Assembly (NCBI GenBank): GCA_949358305.1
Contig: OX442316.1
Span: 13,516,001 to 13,580,000 of the forward strand
Source of the DNA: Strigamia acuminata
Taxonomy: Eukaryota > Arthropoda > Chilopoda > Geophilomorpha > Linotaeniidae
Direction of reading: 5' to 3'
DNA length: 64,000 nt
Shown: piece by piece, positions 39,701 through 55,127 of the stretch
How the letters are laid out: each line of letters starts with the position of its first letter
Position numbering within the stretch: the stretch's first letter is position 1
Program-made: the position numbers and the translations under genes
The notes under the pieces: generated by a model
What the model saw: only the letters and a program-made list of their open reading frames with translations
What the model was told of the DNA's origin: nothing
The model's database searches: none

Positions 39701-41974
39701 AACCACACCTGCGAATATTAATTACTCCGTTGGCATGAATGTATATGCCGTAATGATTCTTACACATCTGACAACCACTTGAGGTAGACTTTTTACGCAG
39801 CTTGTCATGACAGAGCTTTAACTGCTTTTATAATTTCATTTTTAATAAAACTCGGACTACTTCAATATGCCAAATCTAATAACAAATAAAGCAATTCCAA
39901 TTCCTGTTTTTCCCAAAGAGATAAAAATAAAAAATAAAAACAAGCCGACAGCGACGGCCATAAGTGGATAAGGTTTGCCAATGACACGTTACATGATACA
40001 CCACTTACCCGAATGGAAAATGCATTAGTCATCTAAGAAGGAGGTAAAGGGGAAAAAAATCCAACCACGATTCAATGCAAACAATCCATTTCTCTTTGTC
40101 CGTCTTATAAAATTACTTATAATATCCTCATTTCGACTGCAATTTAACGGATTACACATTCAAATAAATTCAAATTCAACTAGAATTTAAATTGGCACCT
40201 GCGGAAATAAAAGAAAAGAAGAAAAAAAGAAAGAAAAAAAAAAACATTTCTTTCAAAAGCAATTTATTTTCTTTACATTTTACTCAAAAAGAAAAAAAGT
40301 TTCAGGAAAGAATGACCTATTTTCATCGTTACAGCGTTTTTCATAATGAAAAAGAGAGATATTAAAAAAAATTGTATATATTCTCTATGGCGATTAACTT
40401 GCAAGTTGAAAAATGATAAAAGAAATTTTTTTTAAAATATATTATAAATTCAAATGAAGAAAATTCAAGAAAAAAATGATGAAAATCGTGAGAAACAAGA
40501 ATTATGGTCGTAGACCCGATAAGACAACCATTGGCACTGAGTGCGACATCATTCCACTCGATTCCTCACTCGAAACCGTCAATTTTTCACTGTTTTGACC
40601 AGTGTTGGCATCACTTCCGCTACGTGCAGCGCCCTACCAATATCAACTACATTTTTATAAGTAGGGACGGAGCGGAATTCGAATAAAACTCGCATTTTAT
40701 TGATTTCAATGTCACAGTACAGGAATTTTATGTTTTATTACGAGTTCCTAGACTTCCTAGTAACCAAAGTCGAACTCTTTTAAAGCATAATGGAAACAAT
40801 AATGTTATTTTTGTAATAAAATTAGCTGGTATACGCCATTAACCAATTAGTCGCTTCATTTAATAACAGTGTAGCAACAAAGCGAAAAAAAAGTGTAATG
40901 TGAGGCGCACAGTAAATGCCACTACAATTTGTTCTTCTATTTTTTTTTTTTTATTGATTAAAAAATCAATTTCGTCGTATACGATTTCAATCATCGGAAT
41001 AAACATCTGTTTTCATTTTGGTTGAATACTTGAATTGACATCACGTCAATAAGTCCAAAAAACAATTTTTATTTCTTATATTTGTCCCGATGATCGAATG
41101 TAATCATTGCTCATATTGATCAAAATCAATTTTCAAGTCCATAAAATATTCACAACATTCAATCGACATATTCCATTCAAGCTGAAAATAACGCTACAAT
41201 ATCCAACACACCTTTTGTGGTAGCATAAAAATCTATACTCGACATATAAAATTAGATTTTCTAGAGCTAAAAAAGGTATCGAGATAATAAATTCGCTTTC
41301 TGCCAACACCGATATAACTCCACTCTGAATCTCTCCGCCAGTGCATAGTGACAAGCTGCGCCAACCAAATAACATGTTTATTTTCTTAAAATCGATGCCC
41401 ATAAGATATAAATTTGTCTCCTTACGTTGAATTATTGTCAATTTGCGGTTATTATTAAAGCAAAACACGAAGAGGATCCCTAAATACTTGACAAAATTTA
41501 CGTCATTACGTCCAAATAAATTCTTTTTTTTATTAGTTGACTGTGCGCCAAATGACGCGGCAAATGATGTAATAAATAGTCACGAAGCAGCAAATTTAAT
41601 AGCAAACTGTGTCTTTAATCTCAAACGTTAACCCAAGAAAAGAAAAGGGAAAAAAAAGACAAAAAAAAGACAAAAAAAAGACAAAAAACTGAACAAATTG
41701 TGTTCCATTTGAGAAGTGATGGTGACAGAACGTCTCTGTCACGAGAAACAAGACAGCGCATCAACATGTGAAGCTGATACATGTTTTTACTTTCAGGACA
41801 TGATTAAAGATTATTACTATCATTTCCACTTCAACACTAAATCTATTCGAGCACCCTATTATAATTGCATTTTGCCAACAACTCGTGCGATAATTCAAGC
41901 ACTAAGAATCAATCCTAATCAAAACAACCGATAAAAATCAAATATATCAATCACATTTCAACGGCCTATGGTCC
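36769..41974. other. Gene desert
   Basis: AT-rich. Includes (GACAAAAAAAA)n at 41,650-41,690, an (ACA)n run near 39,624 and a TGCGCATGCGCA palindrome at 39,218. No exon is supported. Confidence 0.55.
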
Positions 41975-42383
41975 AAAAATACATAGAAATTATATTGCAG
42001 CGTATTTCAAAACGCATTGGGTTTCATGCATTTTTGCATGCTATTGATTTGCAAATGAAATGCATTATTTAATGTACAAATAATAGACTATACTTAATTC
42101 CGCGAAATGCTATGAAATTACTTAAAAGCAATACTGTATTTTACCGCCCTCGAATGGTAGCCGCGGCTGAGACACCCAGAATACCGTATTTCTGCAAAAG
42201 TACGGTATTGTTTCCGTATTTAACCTTACAAACGATGAACGTACGTGACGTTCAGACTATGTTCAAATGTAACAAACGAAAAACCGAAATTGTAATTGCT
42301 GACAAAAATGGCAGTTTTGAATAAGAGCCGCGGATCTTAATCAATAAAATACGGTTTATTGTAAAATATATTTTTAAACCATG
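41975..42383. repeat. AT-rich dispersed repeat, copy B, split by a MITE
   Basis: Shares AATGCATTATTTAATGTACA and CGCGAAATGCTAT with copy A on the left, and ATTGTAAAATATATTTTTAA on the right. The blocks adjacent at 12.5 kb are here separated by the TIR element at 42,134-42,354, showing insertion into a pre-existing repeat. Confidence 0.8.
42134..42354. mobile_element. CCGTATTTTA-ended MITE, nested
   Basis: The ends CTGTATTTTA and (inverted) CCGTATTTTA, with internal CCGCCCTCGAATGGTAGCCG and AATAAGAGCCGCGGATCTTA, match the family of the 27.75-kb MITE. TA precedes the left end. Confidence 0.75.
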
Positions 42384-43383
42384 TGGGTTTCTTCTAACAT
42401 TACGTATTAAAATTCAAAATGGTACTCCCCGTATCATTTAATTCGAAATTCCATACAAAACAGATGCACACCTCTTTTTTAAATACACATTTTTTTTAAT
42501 GCACAAAGCAAATTAGTTCACATCACTTTTTAATCAGTGTATGGATCATTAATATCACTAAACTAACTTAATATTTCATTAATCATTCAAGTAACGACGA
42601 TTCCGCATTCGTGCCAAGCCATGCATTCATAATTACAAGTATTATTAGACCTAAAAATCCACATCCCCTGTTCATTACCTTTTGCCAAAATAAATAAGCG
42701 AAATAATAAACTTGCAATTTTTTTTTTCTTTTTTATTTGCTAGGTGGAGAATCCAGCAAATTTATTGCATTAATGGAAATTGAAAAAGGTGTGGAAAAAA
42801 TCTCAAACATTGAGATACATTAGGAAATTACATTTCTTTTTTCTGAGAAAGAAATCCAAAAAAAAAAAAAGGAATAAAAAAAGAATTGACTTTCTTTCAT
42901 TCTTTCATTCATTCTTTCTTTCTTTCTTTCCATTTCCAAGCAGAACAGCCTCCGCCCAATGATACCCTCCTTTCTCTCCCACATCTTTATCTAGGATTGC
43001 ACACAAAAACCAACATGAATTATGGAATAGTCGACGCCAACTCTATTATGGGTTTCATCGTATCTCTCTTTTAATTGGACCCATTGTCTGGGGTCCAATC
43101 TTAACTGCACATTATTGCAAGCCAAAAGGCCAAAGCAAACTAAAGACATGGAATGAACTTATTTAACCCCATTGCCGAATGTCTTAATCTTTTTGTAAAG
43201 ATGTGTTGCAAATGTGGAACATACGGCTGAACAAGGTTTTAAAGACGCAAAGGTACTGTGTATTGTTTATAAATACCAAAATCCGAGAACAATTAAAGTG
43301 GAGAAACTTAATAGTTAAAAATGTAGTCCAAATTGATAAATTGCAATCAATTTAATCATTTATGGCAATTTGGATTTTGTATG

Positions 43384-43506
43384 AATTTCGACAAAATTCC
43401 TCAAATTTTTTCTCCAATTTCAACAAAATTCGTGAAATTTTGAATCAATTTCAACAAAATTCGTGAAATTTTTTCCTCCAATTTCAACAAAATTCGTGAA
43501 AAATTT
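43384..43506 (+). repeat. Tandem repeat of AATTTCAACAAAATTCGTGA
   Basis: Four imperfect copies of a unit of about 30-38 bp containing TTTC(A/G)ACAAAATTC followed by GTGAAATTTT, with drifting spacers. Confidence 0.85.
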
Positions 43507-44284
43507 GATGAATTAAAAACCTAAATGTTCATTTATAACCCAAAAATGTCTATCACAAATAAAAATATCGATTTAATAAGAAATAACAAAAAATCTTACC
43601 TTGAAATCCTAAACTTGGCCTTCACTCCGCTCCCTTTCTTCCGCAACCAAAACAAGCACAAAACAAAAAATATCTCTGTCACTTGCCTCTTTGACAGCAC
43701 AACTAACATTGCCTAGCCCCATTCACGCGCTCATCCTGTTTATACAAACTCTTCGAGCCATAAATATCGAATTAAACGGCTGCCTCAATATTTTTAATGT
43801 GTTTACAAAATTAAGCATCATTCCATTTTGATAATAAAATTAATGAATACTTAATCATCCAGAAAAAAAAAGAACCCCTCCAAAAACATGTCACCACACC
43901 CTCTCAAAACAGCTAAATTAAACCCATGAATCCATACCATTTTTTTAAATTTATATTCCAGACCCCTGGCACTAAAATTCTACGTGTTGATGTTATGGCA
44001 ACTCATCCCTGAGCGGATGTTGATGGCTCAATAGGAGAAAGGAGAAAAACAGACTTCTCCCTCCTTTAACTTCGCATTAAAAACAAATAAACAGATGCAC
44101 AGGTGAGAAACCCATTTACATAAACAGACCAAACCATTCTCAAGCTCTCGGCTTATCGCGACATCTAATTACCTACATTTCCCTTAATTAACCTAATTTT
44201 TCAAAGCACCCAACCAAAATAAAAATCGATTAAACCAAATTATACCAAAATTCCACACTCACGACATAGCAAATGGTTCCCCAA

Positions 44285-44395
44285 AAACACATTGAAATTA
44301 TATTGCAATAAATTGCAATAAATTGCAATAAATCGCGAGAATGCATTTTGTAATACATTTTGTAATACATTTTGTAATTTATATTACAATGGTGA
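44285..44395. repeat. AT-rich dispersed repeat, partial copy with internal tandem units
   Basis: AAACACATTGAAATTATATTGCA, then three AATTGCAATA units, then three TACATTTTGTAA units. The opening block also occurs near 8,165 and 41,981. Confidence 0.7.
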
Positions 44396-45180
44396 ATGCA
44401 TCATCTGCGAGCATTCCACCAAACTCGTGCAGCAGCCATTTTGAATTTGATTGTAAAAACCAAAACCAGACATAAAATGACTTCAAAAACCACTCTATAG
44501 TCTTTGATGATGATTTATGCCTGTTTTCGATGTCCCTTCCGTTCGTAGAAAAACTGAAAACACCAAAACACAACCTCTTTGGTAAAAAATTTGACCCTAG
44601 ATGAGAAAAAAAAATCAAAATAGTTTGTTAAATCCCCCCTAAATAGCACATCTATTCATACCATTTCAAATTTCAAACTAATCCCATAAATCAATTCTCC
44701 GCGCCATTTTTTAGCATTTTCTTTCCAGCAAATTATGTCTACAACTCCATTCTGGCACCGAATCAAATCCAAGCCGGTCGTCTAATCAATGCGGATGCCA
44801 GTGATGAACACAATTTCTGACGTGCACTATATGAGTTCAAAATAAAACAATACCCATTCCTCATCTTAATGCAGTCATTTCTCGTCATCTGCAATTTCTT
44901 CCTTCACTTCATTTTTAATAAACGTTCAGATTAATGATTAATAATCATCCAAAGTGCAGTCTGGCGCCATAAGATTACCATCAATCATCCCATTATACTT
45001 TTTCTCCCCCTTCTTAATTACCAGGACAGAATTACTGATTAAACAAACCGCATTAAACAAAACATAATACTTTTTTATCACTGAAATGCGAGAAGCCAAT
45101 ATGGGAGTCACCATGGGAGATTTACTTTTAATAGAAAAAGTTTTTCCTACATTTCGTGTCAAAATATTCCTTCCATTTCT

Positions 45181-45300
45181 TTTTTTTTTTTAATTTTTAA
45201 TTTTAATTTTTTTAATTTTTATAATTTTTAATTTTTTTAATTTTAATTTTTTTAATTTTTATAATTTTTAATTTTTTTAATTTTTAATTTCATTTTTTTA
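45181..45300 (+). repeat. TTTTTAA-rich tandem repeat
   Basis: Two copies of a block of about 41 bp made of TTTTAATTTTTTTAATTTTT and ATAATTTTTAATTTTTTTAA, in a T-rich tract. Confidence 0.85.
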
Positions 45301-47121
45301 TACACTTGATTTAAATTCATGATGAAATGCACCGAACTAATAATAGGTTTAATTTGCACCAAATAAGCAAACAACAAAATAATTTCATTTATTTTAAAAT
45401 TTAAAAAAAAATAAAAAAAAAAATTTTAAAAAATCGAAAATGGAAACTTTTTGAATAATTAAGCAATTTACATGCAAAGATCATGAGGCCGACATTATTT
45501 TTAATTAAGTCTAACACTTGATTAAATTGTGAGTTGAAGAATAGGTTCTTACGGCTGAAAAATTTTGATAAGCACGAATTTACATTTCTCTCGACTGATC
45601 CTCGAAGTGTGTGACTTTTTAACCTAAATATCAAGTCAAGGGCGTACGCAAAACTATAAAATAAAAAATAAACAACATTTCATAATATCTTTTTTAAAAA
45701 AAAAAATAGTCTACAAGGAAGTTGAAAACCTTTGCAAATCCAAACAGCTGCCAATTTAAAACATTAAAATATTCTTTTAAAAAAAAATTTCCAAAAAAAA
45801 TCTGCTTCTGATTTTATGAATCATCACATCACAAGTCCAGAAAAAAACAAAAATAATAATAAATAATAATAATAACCAACGTTTTAGACCTTAAAAATGC
45901 GAAATTTAAACCAAAATGACATCCCAAACCAAATAAAAAACAATTTCTCAAAATATATATTTTTTTAAATATATAATAATGACACATAAAATCCGCCATC
46001 TTATTAATTTTTCCAATTTCCTGATTAGAGATTACCATCACACAGTCAAGAACTCAAGATTAAAGTCGAGTTGATTAAATAAGCAGAAAGCCTCGATTTG
46101 AGCAAGACAGGAAGGGAAAATGTCCATTTTAAATCAGATTGTTTACTCTTCAAATTCGAGTTTGCAATATTCCAGTTGGCACAACCATCAAAACCTAAAA
46201 GCAAATTACACACTACACAAACCAAAGCATGAATCCATTCCCACGATTACTCCCAATTCAAACCTTAGACCAAATTTCCCAACAAACAGTTTTATTTTGC
46301 ACAAGATTCCGAACACAATCACTTGTCAAATGCAACTTATACAAACACCCACGTCCAAACACTGACCAAACTGCACGCACTTCTATTTACCAACCAAAAT
46401 CCAAATAAAAGAAAAATACATAAAATACAAAAATTTTCAACAAAAAAAAATCAATTCAAAAATTTTCAACAAAAAAAAAAAAAAAAAAAAATTTCCACTC
46501 GCAAATTGCAGTCATGATTTCATGAACCCAGACAACAACTGATGAATACTGATTGGTCCAACCGAGTTAAAAATAAATCCTTTATAAATAAATTTAATGT
46601 GATTGCTGTCATTTTCTCAAACTACCAGTGGCATTTCACCCAACTACATTCAAAGTAAAAAAAAAAAAAAGAAACTTGAATGAACTTTGATCGAACATGG
46701 CATTTCATATTTTTATTTTTTTTCATTTTTCGCTCTGCCTGTGTCTGTCTGCCGCTTTTTGGCCTCTGTGAAAGATTGGAGACAAATGAGAGGTCAAAAG
46801 AATCTGGCCAGTCAAACGCTCACTGCTTGGGCTACCAAATTGAGGCGCTCCAGGCGAAGGAAGAGGGAAAATGGAAGGGAATGAACAAGAAAAGATCAAT
46901 AATGTCTCACCTACTTCATCAGTCCTAGATGCACTTGTTAGAAAACAAACGCCAAAAAACGCTTCTTATTTAATCCTGCTATTATATTATATCAACTTTT
47001 GCCACGTGCTTCCATTTAAAATAAAAGATTACATCAAAAAAAATTTGAGTTAAAAATAAGATCAAATGAGTGGGTAAATTTAGACCAAACAAAAGAATTT
47101 TTCCACGCTATTTTTGCCAAT

Positions 47122-47160
<39 letters not shown>

Positions 47161-47684
47161 AAATATATATTTGATTGTTTTCATTAATTTTTCGATTTTT
47201 TTTTTTTTTTATTTTTTAGAATAAAATTTGTGAATTTTTTTGGGTTTTCGTATAATCTAGTTGGGTTGTCGTTAAATGGGGTTGTTTACACGTGTAAAAC
47301 GTGATTAATAGTGTAGGATTTCTAATTAAAATGGGTTTTGTTTTTGGCCCATTCCACCGTCAGCAGCACCTGTCGGTTCGCATCGGGCTTTGTGTAGCCC
47401 AACGAAATCACATCCGAAATTCGGTGTTTTAGCACGTTATTTTCGGTAGCAACAGATTAGATCGGGTTCCAGCAGGCTGGTGATTATAAATCACACATTC
47501 CTATCACCTTTTATGCCAATCAGATAAGTTCATGCCATTGCGATACGTGGCCTTGTTCCTTTCTCGCTGTATCAGGCCTTCACCTACCGTTAGGCCTAAC
47601 AGCCGTTGCGAGATTACATTTAATGGAATGAAAAGCACTCAATTCATGTGACAAGAAAGAGAAATCAAAGTGGTTTCTACTCAC
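47161..47684. other. Skew-switch zone left of the putative first exon
   Basis: From about 47.16 to 47.35 kb the + strand turns G/T-rich, opposite to everything on its left. From 47.35 to 47.64 kb it is of mixed composition. No protein-coding exon is recognised. Confidence 0.4.
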
Positions 47685-47900
47685 GATTTCGACGCCCAAC
47701 TCTGTTCATGCAGTCACCGACGATTCGGCACGTTGACTGTGCGCGGACGCGAATCTATTCCGTCGCTCGCAACACAAATGTGAACGGCGTTGTTCCACAG
47801 ACTGAAGATTCAGTTGCTCAGCCGAAGACGATGGAGGTCAGCGCCATTCCCTGCTGCCCTCGTGTGGATACGGAGCGAAACTGGAGCATTACGTCATTCG
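47685..47900 (-). promoter_or_regulatory. Putative promoter and first exon of a minus-strand gene
   Basis: A pocket with many CpGs and less AT than its surroundings. On the minus strand it holds a CRE-like TGACGTAA (47897-47890), a short upstream frame beginning ATGGCGCTGACC, and an ATG at 47709 reading MNRVGRRN into a strong donor (AAATC/GTGAGT, exon end 47685). Together with the skew to its left this suggests a first exon whose intron runs into the 47-kb desert. No protein match supports it. Confidence 0.35.
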
Positions 47901-48498
47901 TTTCACTTTTTATTTTCTTTATTCATATGCGGTCTCTTTGCTTACTTATATTCTCAATTGACGATTAATATATGACAACAATTTTTTTTTAAATTATTAA
48001 TTGAGTTTTTTTATAAATAAATAAAAAAGACAAAGTATTTTTTTGCTATCTCATTCCAACAACAGCGCTAAGGAAATAAATAGTGCGATTCTTTATGAGA
48101 GTATAAAACTTGTTTTGAAAATAAACTTTGGTGATTTTTTTTCCTTGTATTTTTTTCTTCAACACATGTAACCAGTTAATATTTAGAATAATAAATTGTA
48201 TCCTATACAGTTTATCATTAAAATGTTCATTTTCTCCAATCAAATTGTCACCTTTAATGTTGCTGGCAGAAGAATTTCGCTTCGCACCTGCTTGAAATCT
48301 TCAACCATCATCTATCTATCTCCCTTCAAATTCAAAACACTTATCACACACCCGTAAGTCTTTTTTCCTGGCAAAATGCGCACTACAGACAAAAACGAAA
48401 GACAATAGGAAATTCTTGCTGGCAGATTTGATCAATAATTCACGTGTTTTATCTTTTTTTCCTTCTTTTTTCCGTTCCGAACCACATTCCATTCCCTT
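47901..48498. other. Intergenic AT-rich stretch
   Basis: T-rich on the + strand with poly-T runs. No exon, RNA gene or element could be supported. Confidence 0.6.
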
Positions 48499-48786
48499 TC
48501 ATTCCTTGTCTTTATGGCTGATATAGCGCACAAACAGTTTAAAGAGCATCTTGCATAGTGAAAGCAGAATGACCAATACGACACACACCAACACAATCAC
48601 CTTAATCACGTGAAACTCGCGCATTTTCTCCAACTTACCGTCTTCATCACTCGCATTTGTCCTGTGAGTGGAGAAAATCACGCCAGATATCGACGAATTA
48701 TTGTCCACGGATGAGTTATTAGTGTTATTAGTGTTATTCACCAACATCTGTTCGATTTTCCCATCTCTTTCAGCATTTTCTACCAT
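48499..48786 (-). CDS. Small Asn-rich single-pass membrane protein (95 aa), unrecognised
   Basis: I do not recognise this protein. It starts at an ATG in good context (AAGATGG) and ends HKDKE-stop. Residues 1-50 are polar with NNTNNTNNSS and NNSS runs, giving seven N-X-S/T sequons, as expected of an exported N-terminus. A positive stop (KMREFHVIK) precedes one hydrophobic helix at about residues 63-82 (VIVLVCVVLVILLSL), followed by a basic tail (KMLFKLFVRYISHK). There is no cleavable signal, so it would be a signal-anchor or type III membrane protein. It lies downstream of PLXDC on the same strand. A perfect donor-like GGTAAGT at 48639-48633 could instead end an exon after residue 49. The clean membrane helix and stop beyond it favour continuous reading. 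Confidence 0.5.
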   Translation of the reverse strand: MVENAERDGKIEQMLVNNTNNTNNSSVDNNSSISGVIFSTHRTNASDEDGKLEKMREFHVIKVIVLVCVVLVILLSLCKMLFKLFVRYISHKDKE

Positions 48787-49099
48787 CTTAGTAGTACACT
48801 GCCAACTTGTCTTCTCTCCGGGACTCCGAGAAGTGACTATAGTTTAATTTTCTTGTCCAAATTTAGCTGCCAATGCCACAGGTGGATTAGTCTTAAGTTA
48901 CAACGTGGTTGAAAGATATTAGCCAACTACTGACGTTGTCTTTCATCGCTCAAACACAAAACAGAGCCCACAAATCACACCATAAACGGATTGAGATGCC
49001 ATTTTGATTCTTGGGCTTGACGATAAACTGGTCAGAGCTGGGCTACAGCTTAAGTGTATCTGCGTGTAAACAAAAGTTCAAAAATAAAACAGGGCTAAT
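48787..49099. other. Upstream region of the small membrane-protein gene
   Basis: Mixed-composition sequence that would contain the promoter and 5' UTR of the 48.5-kb gene. No clear core promoter motif; AT-rich toward the PLXDC poly(A) signal at 49,119-49,114. Confidence 0.4.
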
Positions 49100-50515
49100 G
49101 TGTAAATTTTTTTTTTATTGGTTACTGTATCTAAAATAATACAAGGATAAAATTTAGAGGTAATAAACAACATTACATGGCATTGGAAAATTGTATTACA
49201 TTTTTTTTTCGAATTTTGTTTTTGTGGCCTCTTGTTGCGTTGTATATGTAGTAACAGAATAATACAATTGTATAATGTGTAGAGATCATGAGTGTCGTCA
49301 ACGATCAATAGTTTCAACTAATATCAAAATCGATTGCAATTTTTATCCAATAACGAGCGTTTTGTAAGGCACAACATTAAATTACTAATCAAACTGTTTT
49401 TTGATATGTAGTTGCAACAGGTACTTTACATTTTTTTTAAAATTATAAAATAAATTTTAAATAAAAATTAATAATTAAAAAGAAAAAAATCTAAGGAAAA
49501 GTTTGATGATTTTTGTATTATTTGGGAGATCAATTTTTACTCATCGAAAAGTTGTTGTTTTTTTTGGTAATATTAAAAAAAATTTTTAAAAAAATTCAAT
49601 GTATATTTACACCGCGGGACATAATAATAATTCATAATGCAACTGGTAATTTTAAAACATGAGCACCAATTATACGAATAAATTAAATTAAACAAAAAAA
49701 CAAAAAAATCCGACTCTACAATTTTAAAACAGCAATGTAAAACTACAAACCCTAATGCACCTAAAAATAAAAATACAATAAAACAATAAAAACAAAAAAT
49801 CGAAGATTTTACATGTTTTTTTTTTTTTAGATATTTAAAAAATAAAAAAAATTAAAATCAGCTGAAAGGATTTACAGGAATATGTATAGTACAACGAGTG
49901 TAGTGTTTTTCAACCGTGCCGCTACATTCTACACTAAAATCGGTTTAGGTAAAATTCACACAACAAATATAGAAATGGGTTTTCAAAAAAATACTTTCTT
50001 TTCAGATCATGATTTGTAAAAAGTTGAGAATGGCATTCATAATTAAATAAAAAGAGATCTATTGAAAGCATATGTAAATAAGTTTTTTTTTTTTGGAGTA
50101 TTCAGTCAATTAACTTTGCAATTCAGAATTTTTCCCGAACATCCACAAAATGTGCTAATTTCTGTGTATATACAACTTGTACAGTTTTACTAAACACAAA
50201 TTATTGGGAAAATTTCATCATTTCCCGGCGCGAAGCAGAAAATTTTAAAAAAATATAGAAATTCTGTAATTATTGCATATTGAGTTCCGCTAAGGTCTAT
50301 TGGATTGGTTGAAAAAGCCCCCCTCCCCCCAAAGTATGACGCCATAAAGCTTTACTAGAATAAGAATATACATATATATTTGTATAATATATATTCCAAT
50401 TTTTGGCCTATTGTTTTGCTCGGCTATCATTTGCTCTTTCCACAAAAGAAGATACCAAAATAGTTCGTATATATACACAATGAGAAGATTTCCAACCTCC
50501 CAGCTAAATAGAGGA
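49100..50515 (-). other. Probable PLXDC 3' UTR
   Basis: About 1.4 kb of T-run-rich sequence (minus-strand A runs) follows the PLXDC stop without any convincing exon. The clearest minus-strand AATAAA is at 49119-49114, followed by a T-rich stretch on that strand, so the transcript may run to about 49.1 kb. Short open frames here look random. Confidence 0.4.
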
Positions 50516-54716
<4,201 letters not shown>

Positions 54717-55127
54717 TTAAACTTAAACGTCGCGAACAACTAATTCTTTTTTCCTTAACAGCAAACTTCTTGACTAGTCTCGTACCACGAAAGACAAATA
54801 CTCGGAAGTAGTCAGTGCACTCTGGTGACAGAACGTTCAACTCCACTCAGTTTTGTTTGTTTGCGCGGTGAGCCGAGTTCATTTCACCCGTTTATCGCGG
54901 GCCAATCACATTTTGTCGTGAATATCAGTCAATACCACCCCGTAGCAGTAATAGTTTATTCGTTTTTTTTATAGTGGGCAGATATCGCTGACCGCTACAA
55001 AAGGCAATAAAATTGTTTACACGCAATTTTTAGGCCTGAGAAATTATTAAAAATTACACCTTGGTTATGTACAAAATTCATACATTATTTTTTAAATGTT
55101 TTATATTAATTAAATCGCGGATTAAAT
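54717..55127. promoter_or_regulatory. VPS50 3' end / PLXDC promoter interval
   Basis: These 411 bp separate the VPS50 stop from the PLXDC start, both minus strand. A minus-strand AATAAA lies at 54960-54955, about 168 nt after the VPS50 stop, and is the best poly(A) signal candidate. The remainder, with mixed-composition sequence around 54780-54920, would hold the PLXDC promoter and 5' UTR. No TATA box was convincing. Confidence 0.55.

Larger units (their letters stand above)
42384..47160. other. Right part of gene desert
   Basis: Contains a CATT/CTTT-rich run (42,888-42,930), the repeats listed at 43.4, 44.3 and 45.2 kb, and ends in T8-A30 (47,121-47,158). Two overlapping + frames at 46.68-46.93 kb, one with an Arg-rich end (LRRSRRRKRENGRE), are unrecognised and lack splice context. 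Confidence 0.55.

Noticed and set aside
46687-47053. + frames with Arg-rich end at 46.7-47.05 kb
   Set aside because: Two short overlapping frames without start or splice support; AT-rich tails.
48499-48786. Assignment of the small membrane protein to the KCNE channel-subunit family
   Set aside because: Size, sequons and a DGKLE-like motif before the helix are reminiscent, but the membrane and cytoplasmic signature residues are not convincing and the family is not established in this lineage.
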